Positions 42,980-53,551 of a stretch of DNA of 64,000 bases are shown one piece after another (the stretch's first letter is position 1; the number at the start of each line of letters is the position of its first letter). The notes beneath the pieces were generated by a model, which saw only the letters and a list, made by a program, of their open reading frames with translations, ran no database searches and was not told the DNA's origin. Made by a program: the position numbers and the translations under genes. This stretch comes from Agelas oroides (Eukaryota > Porifera > Demospongiae > Agelasida > Agelasidae): positions 2,834,415-2,898,414 of the forward strand of contig OX422205.1 in NCBI GenBank assembly GCA_949130485.1, written 5' to 3'.

Positions 42980-45610
42980 CCGGGAAGGTGCGACACAGCC
43001 ATTTTATCCACTGTGGTGGTCCTGTGAAGCTCGTGCAAGCATTTTTAAATGCCACGGAAGATGCAGAAAACAATTTTCTCTAGTGTGGTGGTCCTGCGAA
43101 GGACAAGCAGGCCTGTTTAAGTGCCAGGAAAGACGGTGAAAGCAGTTTTCACCACTGTGGAGGTTTTGTGAAGCTCATGCAAACCCATTTCAGTGCCAGG
43201 AAAGATCGAGAAAGCAATTTGAAACACGGAGAAAGCAGTTTTCACCACTGTGGATGCCCTGTGAAGCACGTGCAGGCCTGTTTAAGTGTCAGGAAAGACG
43301 GAGAAAGCAGTTTTCACCACTGTTGAGGTCCTAGAAGCTCGTACAAGGCTGTTTTAGTGCCACGAAAGATCGAGAAAGCAGTTTTCATCGCTGTGGATGT
43401 GCTATAAAGCTCGTGCATGCCTGTTTAAGTGTGGGGAAGGTCCGAGAAAGTAGTTTTAATCACTGTGGAGGACCTGCGATGATGCTTGTGCAAGCCTGTT
43501 TAAGTAGGGGAATGGTCTGCGAAAGTAGTTTTCACCACCGTGGAGGACCAGGGAAGCTCGTGGAGTCTTGTTTAAGAGGCAGGGAATACCGAGAATTCAG
43601 TTTTCACTACCGTAGAGGACCTGGAAATCTCGTGGAGGCCTGTTTAAGTTGGAGGAAAGGTAGAAAAAGCAGTTTTCACCACGGTGGAGGTCCAGTGGAA
43701 TTTGTGCAAGCCGGTTTATGTGTGGGGAGGTCCGCGAACGTAGTTTTCACCACCGTGGAGGACCTGGGAAGCTCGTGGAGGCCCGTTTATGTGGCAGGAA
43801 AGATCAAGGAAGCAGTTTCCACTACGGTGGAGGTCCAGCGAAGCTCGTGGAGGCCTGTTTAAGTCGGAGGAAAGGTAGAAAGAACAGATTTCACCACGGC
43901 AGAGGTTCAATGGAACTTGTGCAAGCTGGTTTATGTGTGGGGAGGTCCGCGAAAGTAGTTTTCACCACCGTGGTGGACCTGGGAAGCTCGTGGAGGCCTT
44001 TTTTAGGCGGTAGGAAGGATCGTGAAAGCATTTTCACCACTATGGGGGTGCAGTGGAGCTGATGCTGGCCTGTTTATGCAGCAGGAAAGAGCGAGAAAGC
44101 AGTTTTCATCACTGGTGCTCCTGTGAAGCTCGTGCATGCCTATTTAAGGGCGGGGAAGCACCGAGAAAGTATGCTTAACCACCGTGAAGCACCTGGGAAG
44201 CTCGTGGAGGGCTGTTTAAGTCGCAGGAAAGATCGAGAAAGCAGTTTTCACCACCGTGGAGGACCAGGAAAGCTCGTGGAAGCCTTTTTAAGTTGCAGGA
44301 AAGATCGAGAAAGTAGTTTTCACCACGATGGACGTCCAGTGATGCCTGTTCAACCCTGTTTAAGTGGGGGGATGGTCCGCGAAAGTAGTTTTCACCACCG
44401 TGGAGGACCAGGGAAGCTCGTGGAGTCTTGTTTAAGAGGCAGGAAAGATTGAGAAAGCAGTTTTCACTACGGTGGAGGACCTGGGAAGCTCGTGGAGGCC
44501 TGTTTAAGTTGGACGAAAGATAGAAAAGGCAGCTTTCACCACGGTGGAGGAGCAGTGAAGCTCGTGCAAGCCTGTTTAGGTACGGGGAGTGTCCGAGAAA
44601 AACGTTTTAACCACCGTGGAGGACCTGGGAAGCTCGTGGAGGCCTGTTTAGGTGGTAGGAAAGATCAAGAAAGCAATTTTCACCACTGTGGGGGTGCTGT
44701 GGAGCTCGTGCTAGCCTGTTTACGTCGCAGGAAAGGGCAAAAAAGCAGTTGTCACAACTGTGGTATTCCTGTGAAGCTCGTGCAATCCTGTTTAAGTGCG
44801 GTGAATGTCCGAGAAAGTAGGTTTAACCACCGTGGAGGACCTGGCAAGCTCTTGGAGGCTTGTTTAGGTGGCAGGAAAGATTGCGATAGCAGTTTTCACC
44901 ACGGTGGAAGTCCAAGGATGCTCGTGCAAGCCTGTTTAATGGAGGGGATGGTCCGCGAAAGTAGATTTTACCACAGTGGAGGACCTGGGAAGCTCTGTGG
45001 AGGCTTGTTTCAGAGGCAGGGTATATCGACAAAGCACTTTTAACCACCGTGGAGGACCTGGGAAGCTCGTGGAGGCCTGTTTAAGTTGGAGAAAAGATCG
45101 AGAAAGCAGTTTTCACCAAGGTGGAGGTCTTTTGAAGCTCGTGCTAGCCTGTTTAAATGCGGGGAATGTCCGAGAAAGCACTATTATCCACCGTGGAGGA
45201 CCTGGAAAGCTCGTTGAGGCCTGTTTATGTGGTAGGATAGATCCAGAAAGTAGTTTTCACCACGGTGGAGATCCAGTGATGCTTGTGCAACCCTGTTCAA
45301 GTGGGGGGATGGTCCGCGAAAGTAGTTTTCACCACCATGGAGGACCAGGGAAGCTCGTGGAGTCTTGTTTAAGAGGCAGGGAATATCGATAAAGCAGTTT
45401 TCACTACCGTGGAGGACCTGGGAAGCCCGTGGAAGCCTGTTTATGTGGCAGGAAAATCGAGAAAGCAGATTTCACCACGGTGGAGCTCCAGTGAAGCTCG
45501 TGGAGGCCTGTTTAAGTCGGAGGAAAGGTAGAAAAAGCAGATTTCATCACAGTGGAGCTCCAGTGGAACTTGTGCAAGCCGGTTTATGTGTGGGTAGGTC
45601 CGCGAAAGTA
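42980..45610 (+). repeat. 72-bp minisatellite, block 3 (144-bp dimers)
   Basis: Here two unit types alternate: one with 'ctcgtggaggcctgtttaag' and 'cacggtggaggtccagtg', and one with 'gcggggaatgtccgagaaag' and 'ggaggacctgggaag'. This gives a 144-bp higher-order unit. The HIRAN element interrupts it at the TA of 'gaaagtagttttcacc'. Confidence 0.93.
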
Positions 45611-46405
45611 CCGTAGTGTCCCGTTAATACGCCCCCCCATTTTGTACACTACATCCCGCCTAAAGTGGGGGGGGGCTTATATTCGAGGATGCAATCAGTC
45701 TCGACTATAAGCCCCCCCCCAACAGATTTTACGCAAGTGCTATGTACGCGGGTGCGAACAGCTAGCTATAATTATGAAATCAATGCCTTTCACTATCAAC
45801 TAACTATGGCGACGACTTTCAGGATCGAGAGTACTGTTCGCGGACATCACGTTTACAAAGCTGCGTGGTCTCCCTACATCGGAGAAGAGCTGCCAGTTCA
45901 ACGCGAGGTCAATAACATTCACGACGACTTCGCTGTAGCTGTCCTCAAGAACGGCAACACTGTCGGTCATGTACCACGGGACATTTCCAGAGTCTGCTGG
46001 TATTTCTTGCACAAGAGTGGCAGCGAGATGACTTGCATCGTCAATAGTGACAGAAGACGTTCTGAAGTTGATGGGAAAGGGCTCGTGGTTCCGTGCGTGT
46101 ACATCTTCAGAGGGAAACAAAAACACCTTGACAGACTGATAAACCTGTTTGCTAAACTAGCAGCTTAAAACTTGGAACATCTAACCGGCTTTTCTAAAAG
46201 CCACAAAACTTACAAAAGATTCACCGACTACTATAGTCTTACTGAACGCACTTGCAACGTATAGTAAGCACGTGTAGTTTTGATGTTCCAGAAGACGCTC
46301 ACCGGGGGGCGTTATAACGAGTCAAACTACCCTGTGCAGGAACTTTGGCGGAAAAGAGGGGGGGGGGCGTATTTTCGAAGGGGGTGTATTAGCGGGACAC
46401 TACGG
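45611..46405 (+). mobile_element. TIR element carrying a HIRAN gene, TA duplication
   Basis: The terminal inverted repeat CCGTAGTGTCCCG (extending as taatacgcccccc-like sequence) is flanked by TA (45609-45610 and 46406-46407). The uninterrupted site, gaaagTAgttttcacc, is present in many neighbouring minisatellite units, so the boundaries are exact. Subterminal C- and G-rich runs are present at both ends. The only frame inside is the HIRAN protein; no transposase is present. A TA duplication fits Tc1/mariner-type mobilisation in trans, which is inference. Confidence 0.92.
45806..46168 (+). CDS. HIRAN-domain protein, 120 aa, intact
   Basis: ATG 45806 to the stop at 46166-46168. The protein begins MATTFRIESTVRGHHVYKAA and continues with a GEELPVQREVNNIHDDFAVAV block, GHVPRDISRV and a C-terminal RGKQKHLDRL helix. 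The order V-x-G-xx-Y, GE-x-L, RE-x-N-x-D-x-x-A-V, G-x-V-P-R is that of a HIRAN domain, which in HLTF binds single-stranded 3' DNA ends. Here it stands alone without helicase or nuclease domains. The frame is undamaged, unlike most genes in this window, so the insertion is young or the gene is maintained. It is the sole cargo of the element at 45611-46405. Confidence 0.82.
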   Translation: MATTFRIESTVRGHHVYKAAWSPYIGEELPVQREVNNIHDDFAVAVLKNGNTVGHVPRDISRVCWYFLHKSGSEMTCIVNSDRRRSEVDGKGLVVPCVYIFRGKQKHLDRLINLFAKLAA

Positions 46406-46407
46406 TA

Positions 46408-48615
46408 GTTTTCACCACCATGGAGGTCCTGGGAAGCACGTGGAGGCCTGTTTAGGTGGTAGGAAGGATCATGAAAGCAATTTTCACCACTATGAGGGTG
46501 CTGTGGAGCTCATGCCAGCCTGTTTATGCGGCATGAAAGAGCGAGAAAGCAGTTTTCATCACAGTGGTGCTCCAGTGAAGCTCGTGCATGCCTATTTAAG
46601 AGCGGAATTGTGGTGAAAACTACTTTCTTGATCTTTCCTGAGACTTAAACAGGCCTCCACGAGCTTCCCAGGTCCTCCACGGTGGTTAAACCTACTTTCT
46701 CGGTCCTTCCAGTGATGCCTGTTTAAGTGCGGGATTGGTCCGAGAAAGTACATTTCACCACCGTGGAAGACCTGGAGAGTTCGTGGAGGCCTGTTGAGGT
46801 GGCAGGAAAGATCGAGAAAGCAGTTTTCACCACAGTGCAGGTCCATTGAAGCACGTGCAAGCCTGTTTAAGTGCGGGGATGGTCCGCGAAAGTAGTTATC
46901 ACCACCGTGGAGGATCTGGGACGCTAGTGGAGGCCAGTTTAAGTGGCAGGAAAGATCAAGAAAGCAGTTTTCGCCACCGTGGAGGACCTGGGAAGCACGT
47001 GGAGGTCCGTTTACGTGGCACAAAAGTTTGTGAAAGCAGCTTTCATCATTGTGGTGTTCCTTTGAAGCTCGTGCAAGCCTCTTTAAGTGCGTGCAAGGCC
47101 CGAGATTGTACGTTTAACCACATTGGAGGACCTCCGAAGATCGTGGAGCCCAGTTTAGGTAGGAGAAAAGATCGAGAAATCAGTTTTCACATGGGTCGAG
47201 GTCCATTGAAGCTCGTGCAAGCCTGTTTAAGTTCGGGTATGGACAGCGAAAGTAGTTTTCACCACCGTGGATGACCTGGGAAGCTCGTGGAGACCTGTTT
47301 AGGTGGTAGGAAAGATCAAGAAAGCAATTTTCACCACTGTGGGGGTGCTGTGCAGTTCGTACTAGCCGGTTTACGTCGCAGGAAAGCGCGAGTAAGCAGT
47401 TTCTACCACTGTGGTGTTCCTGTGAAGCTCGTCCAAGCCTGTTTAAGTATGAGGTACGTCCGAGAAAGTAGGTTTAACCACCGTGGAGGTCCTGGCAAGC
47501 TCGTGGAGGCCTGTTTAGGTGGCAGGGAAGATCAACAAAGCAGTTTTCACCACGTTGCAGGTACAGTGAAGCTCATGCAAGCCTGTTTAAGTGCGGGGAA
47601 TGTCCGCGAAAGCACTATTATCCACCGTGGAGGACTTGGGAAGCTCATGGTGGACCGTTTAGGCGCTAGGAAAGGTCAAGAAAGCAATTTTCACCACTGT
47701 GGATGCGTTGCGGAGCTCGTGATAGCCTGTTTCAGTTGCAGGAATGATCGGGGGAAGAAAAAAACAGTTTTCTCCACGGTGGAGAGTCAGTGAAGCTCGT
47801 GCAAGCCGGTTTATGGGCGGGGAGTGTCCGAGGAAGAAGTTTTAACCACCGTGGAGGTCCTGGGAAGCTCGTGGAGGGCTGTTTGGCGGCTCAGGTGAGT
47901 TAAGGACTGGGACCAGAGGTAGCAGAGCTAAATTTGTGCAGTATTTGGAGTGATATATAGTGTTGAGTTCCTGTGAAGCACGTGCAGGCCTGTTAAAGTG
48001 CCAGCATAGACGGAGATAGCAGTTTTAACCACTGTGGAGGTGTTGTTAGGCAGCCTGATTTGGTACCAGGAAAGATCGAGAAAGCAATTTTCATCACCGT
48101 GGAAATGCTCTAAACCACGTGCAGGCCTGTTTAAGTGCCAAAAAAGACGGTGAACGCAGTTTTTACTACTGTGGAGGTCTGCTGAAGCTCGTGTAAGCTT
48201 ATTTTAGTACCAGGAAAGATCAAGAAAGCAGTTTTGATCACTGAGTAGGTGCTGTGAAGCACATGCAGGCCTGTTTAAGTACCTGCAAGGACGGAGAAAG
48301 CAATTTTCAAGACTATGGAGTTATTGTGAAGTTCGTACAAGCCCATTTCAGTGCCAGGAAAGAGCGAGAAAGCAGTTTTCATCACTGTGGGGGTGCTGAG
48401 TAACTCGTGCAGGTATGTTTAAGTTGCTGGAAGGTCGGACAAAGCCATTTTAGCCACTGTGGAGGTCCTATGAAGCTCGTGCAAGCCTGTTCATGTGCGG
48501 GAAGGTGCGAGAAAGCCATTTTAACCACTGTGGAGGTCATGTGAAGCACGTGCAAGCCTGTTTAAATGCCAGGAAAGACGGAGAAAGCAGTTTTCTCCTG
48601 TGTGTAGGTCTTGTG
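46408..48615 (+). repeat. 72-bp minisatellite, block 4
   Basis: Mostly the dimer type up to about 47885, then a short non-unit stretch (about 47890-47962), then other subtypes. Contains an inverted segment of about 100 bp at about 46613-46712. Ends at the 9-bp target of the MITE. Confidence 0.92.
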
Positions 48616-49065
48616 TAGCCTCGTTCCCAGGCCCGCGCCCAGCTTCCCGTCGCTTGCAGTACGGTTAAGCGGGAGAGGGCCTGGTACATTTTCTCACGTG
48701 AGTGACGTCACGGGTAGAAAGGCGGTAGAAAGACTTTAATTGAACGTGGGCGAGTACGACTAAATTGCTCACTGATTGCTGGTGTGTGTCTTCACTGTTT
48801 TGGCTTGGTAAAACTCTCTGTCCTCCCGACTGTCTCGTGAATAGCAACGTAAATGCGCCTTCGTGCGCTGCTATCTTTCGACTCGGAATAGTCGCGCTCC
48901 AGCGCGTGCGTGCGAGCGAAGTTTTTTGTGGTTTACATGACGCCCACGTTCGCATAATTTGCCCTGTCCGTGACGTCACTCACGTGAGAAAATGTACCAG
49001 GCCCTCTCCCGCTTAACCGTACTGCAAGCGACGGGAAGCTGGGCGCGGGCCTGGGAACGAGGCTA
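48616..49065. mobile_element. 450-bp MITE, TAGCCTCGT-type ends, 9-bp duplication
   Basis: Terminal inverted repeats of about 110 bp beginning TAGCCTCGTTCCCAGGCC, flanked by a perfect GGTCTTGTG (48607-48615 and 49066-49074). The uninterrupted sequence around GGTCTTGTGAAGCTC occurs in other minisatellite units. Each arm carries a TGACGTCA palindrome. No coding sequence. Confidence 0.94.
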
Positions 49066-52000
49066 GGTCTTGTGAAGCTCGTGCAAGCATGTTTAAATGG
49101 CAGGGGAGATGAGGAAAGCATATTTTCTCTAGTGTGGAGGTGATGTGATGCACGTACAAGCCTGTTTATGTGCCAGGAAGGATGGAAAAGCAGTTTTCAC
49201 TACTGTGGAGGTCTTGTCAAGCTCGTGCAGGGCTGTTTATGGGCCAGTGAAGATGGAAAAAGGAGTTTTCACCACTGCGGAAGTGCTGTAAAGTTCGTGA
49301 AGGCCTGTTTAAGTATCAGGAAACATCGAGAAAGCAGTTTTCATCACTGTATGTGCTGGGTAATACGAGCAGGCCTGTTTAAGTGCCGGGACGGTTCGAC
49401 AAAGCCATTTTAAACACTGTGGAAGTCCTTTGAGGCTCGTTCAAGCCTATTTAAATGCCAGGGAAGAAGAGGAAAGCAATTTTCTCTAGTGCTGAGTTTC
49501 TGTGAAGCACGTGCAGTCCTGTTAAAGTGCCAGCAAAGACGGAGATAGCAGTTTTCACCACTGTGGAGGTGTTGTGAGGCTCGTGCATTCCTGGTTTGGT
49601 ACCAGGAAAGATCAAGAAAGCAGTTTTCATCACCGTGGAGGCGCTGTGAAGCACGTGCAAGCCTGTTTAAGCTCGTGTACGCTTATTTTAGTGCCGGGAT
49701 GCTGAGTAACTCGTGCAGGTATGTTTAAGTGGCTGGAAGGTCGGACAGAGCCATTTTAACCACTGTAGAGGTCCTGTGGAGCTCGTGCAGGCCTGTTGAT
49801 GTGCGAGGAAGGTGCGAGAAAGCCATTTTAACCCCTGGGGAAGTTATGTGAAGCTCGTACAAGCCTGTTTAAATGCCAGGGGAGATGAGGAAAGCAAATT
49901 TTCTCTAGTGTGGAGGTCCTGTTTAGCTCATGCAGGCCTGTTAAAGTGCCAGCAAGGACGGAGATAGCCACTGTGGAGGTCTTGTGAGGCTCGTGCAAGA
50001 CTGGTTTGGTACCAGGAAAGATCGAGAAAGCAATTCTCATCACCGCGGAGGTGCTCTGAAGCACGTGCAGGCCTGTTTAAGTGCCAAAAAACACGGTGAA
50101 AGCAGTTTTCACTATTGTGGAGGTTTGCTGAAGCTCGTATAAGCTTATTTTAGTGCCAGAAAACATCGAGAAAGCAGTTTTCATCGCTGAGTAGGTGCTG
50201 TGAAGCACGTACAGGGCTGTTAAAGTGCCAGCAAAGACAGAGATAGCAGTTTTAACCACTGTGGAGGTGTTGTGAAGCTCGTGCAAGTCCTTTTCAGTGC
50301 CAGGAAAGAGCGAGAAAGCACTTTTCATCACTGTGGGGGTGCTGAGTATCTCGTGCAGGTATTTTAAGTGACTGGAAGGTCGGACAAAGGCATTTTAACC
50401 ACTGTGAGGGCCCTGTGAAGCTCTTGCAAGAGTGTTGATGTGGGGGAAGGTGCGAGAAATCCATATTAACCACTGTGGAGGTCATGTGAAGCTCGTGCAA
50501 GCCTGTTAAAGTGCCAGTGGAGATCAGAAAAGCATATTTTCTCTAGTGTGGAGGTCCTGTGAAGCACGTGCAGGCCTGTTAAAGTGCCAGGAAGATAGCA
50601 GTTTCCACCACTGTGGAGGTGTTGTGAGGCTCGTGCAGGAAAGATCGAGAAAGCAATTCTGATCACCGTGGAAGTGCTGTGAAGCACGTCCAGGCCGGTT
50701 TAAGTGCCAAAAAACACGGTGAAAGCCGTTTTCACTACTGTGGAGGTTTGCTGAAGCTCGTATAAGCTTATTTTAGTGCCAGGAAAGATCGAAAAAGCAG
50801 TTTTAATCGCTGAGTAGGTGCTGTGAAGCACGTACAAGGCTGTTAAAGTGCCAGCAAAGACAGAGATAGCAGTTTTCACCACTGTGGAGGTATTGTGAAG
50901 CTCGTACAAGTCCTTTTCAGTGCCAGGAAAGAGCGAGAAAGCACTTTTCGTCACTGTGGGGGTGCTGAGTATCTCGTGCAGGTATGTTTAAGTGACTGGA
51001 AGGTCGGACAAACCCATTTTAACCACTGTGAGGGTCCTGTGAAGCTCTTGCAAGCCTGTTGATGTGTGGGAAGGTGCGAGAAATCCATTTTAACCACTGT
51101 GGAGGTCATGTGAAGATCGTGCAAGCCTGTTAAAGTGCCAGGGGAGATGAGAAAAGCATATTTTCTCTAGTGTGGAGGTCCTGTGAAGCATGTGCAGGCC
51201 TGTTAAAGTGCCAGAAAGATAGCAGTTTCCACCACTGTGGAGGTGTTGTGAGGCTCGTGCAAGCCTGGTTTGGTACCAGGAAAGATCGAGAAAGCATTTT
51301 TCATCACGGTGGAGTTGCTGTGAAGCACGTGCAGGCCTGTTTAAGTGCCAGAAAAGACGGTGAAAGCAGTTTTCACTACTGTGGAGGTTTGCTAAAGCTC
51401 GTGTAAGCTTATTTTAGTGCCAGGAAAGATCGAGAAAGCAGTTTTGATCACTGTGTAGGTGCTGTGAAGCACGTGCAAGCCTCTTTATGTACCTGCAAGG
51501 ACGGAGAAAGCAGTTCCTAACACTATGGAGGTGTTGTGAAGCTCGTGCAAATCCATTTCAGTGCCAGGAAAGAGCAAGAAAGCAGTTTTCATCACTATGG
51601 GGGTGCTGAGTAACTCGTGCAGGTATGTTTAAGTCGCTGGAAGATCGGACAAAGCCATTTTAACCACTGTGGAGGTCCTGTGAATCTCGTGCAAGCCTGT
51701 TGATGTGCGGGAAGGTGCGAGAAAGCCATTTTAACCACTGTGGAGGTCATGTGAAGCTGGTGCAAGCCTGTTTAAATGCCAGGGGAGATGAGGAAAGCAT
51801 ATTTTCTCTAGTGTGGAGGTCCTGTGAAGCTCGTGCAGGCCTGTTTAAGTGCCAGGAAAGACGTAGAAAGCAGTTTTCACCAGTGTGTAGGTCTTGTGAA
51901 GCCCGTGCTAGCCTGTCTAAATACCAGGGGAGATGAGGAAAGCATATTTGCTCTAGTGTGAAGGTGTTGTGATGCACGAACAGGCTTGTTTAGGTACCAG

Positions 52001-53551
52001 GAAAGATGGAGAAAGCAGTTTTCACCACTGTGGAGGTCTTGTGAAGCTCGTGCAAGGCAGTTTTTGTTCCAGGTAAGATCGAGAAAGCAACTTTCATCAC
52101 CGTGGAGATGCTTTGAATCAGGTGGAGGCCTGTTTAAGTGCCAGGAAAGTTCGGGAAAACAATTTTCACGACTGTAGAGGTGCTATAATGCTCGTTCTGG
52201 CCTGTTGAAGTACCAGGAAAGATCGAGAAAACAGTTTTCATCACTGTGTATGTTCTGAGTAATACCTGTTTAAATGCCGGGATGGTTCGACAAAGCCGTT
52301 TTAACCACTGTGGAAGTCCTGTGAAGCTCGTGCAAGCCTGTTTAAATGCCAGGGAAGATGAGGAAAGCAATTTTCGCTAGTGTGGAGGTCCTGTGAAGCA
52401 CGTGCAGGCCTGTTAAAGTGCCAGGGAGATAGCAGTTTTCACCACTGTGGAGGTGTTGTGAGGCTCGTGCAAGCCTGGTTTGGTACCAGGAAAGATCGAG
52501 AAAGCAATTTTCATCACGGTGGAGGTGCTGTGAGGCACGTGCAGTCCTGTTTAAGTGCCAGAAAAGACGGTGAAAGCAGTTTTCACTACTGTGGAGGTTT
52601 GCTGAAGCTCGTGTACGCTTATTTTAGTGCCAGGAAAGATCGAGAAAGCAGGTTTGATCACTGTGTAGGTGCTGTGAAGCACGTGCAGGCCTGTTTATAT
52701 ACCTGCAAGGACGGAGAAAGCAGTTTCTAACAGTGTTGTGAAGCTGGTGCAAGTCCATTTCAGTGCCAGGAAAGAGCGAGAAAGCAGTTTTCATCATTGT
52801 GGGGTGCTGAGTAACTCGTGCAGGTATGTTTAAGTGGCTAGAAGGTCGGACAAAGCCATTTTAACCACTGTGGAGGTCCTGTGAAGCTCGTGCAAGCATG
52901 TTGATGTGCGGGAAAGTGCGAGAAAGCCATTTTAACCACTGCGGAGGTCATGTGAAACTCCTGCAAGCTGCCAGGGGAGATGAGGAAAGCATATTTTCTT
53001 CAGTGTGGAGGTCCTGTGATGCACGTACAGGCCTGTTTAGGTGCCATGAAGGATGGAGAAGGCAGTTTTCACCGCTGTGGAGGTCTTGTGAAGCTCGTGC
53101 AAGGCAATTTTTGGTCCAGGAAAGATCGAGAAAGCAATTTTTAAGACTGTGGAGGTATTTTAAAGCTCCTGCTGGCCTGGTTGGGTGCCAGGAAAGACGG
53201 AGAACGCAGTTTGCACCACTCTGGAGGTCTGGTAAACTTCGTGCAAGCCTGTTTAAGTGCCAGGAATGATCGAGAAAGCAATTTTCACGACTGTGGAGGT
53301 GTTGTAAAGCACGTGCTGGCCTGTTTGTGTACCAGGAAAGATGGAGAACCCAGTTTTCACCACTCTGGAAGTCTGGTAAACCTCGTGCAGGACTGTTGAA
53401 GTGCTAGAAAAGTTGGAGAAAGCAATTTTCACGACTGTAGAGGTGCTGTAAAGCTCGTGCAGGCCTCTTTAAATATCACGAAAGATTGAGAGAACAGTTT
53501 TCATCACTGTGTAGGTGCTGAGTATTACGTGCAGGCCTGTTTAAGTGCCGG
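49066..53551 (+). repeat. 72-bp minisatellite, block 5
   Basis: Units differ from blocks 3-4 (types with tggtttggtaccagg, ttattttagtgcc, cctgttaaagtgcc, ggctggaaggtcggac). Landmark segments such as 'gtgccaaaaaacacggtgaa' recur at about 50091, 50704, 51345 and 52555, indicating a higher-order repeat of roughly 0.61-0.64 kb. Ends at a CCGG-containing unit occupied by the Ginger-like element. Confidence 0.93.

Noticed and set aside
33135..53551. Many open frames of 70-235 codons across the minisatellite on both strands
   Set aside because: The 72-bp unit is a multiple of three, so stop-free frames run for several units in several frames. They start and stop with unit variants, overlap on both strands and have no domain.
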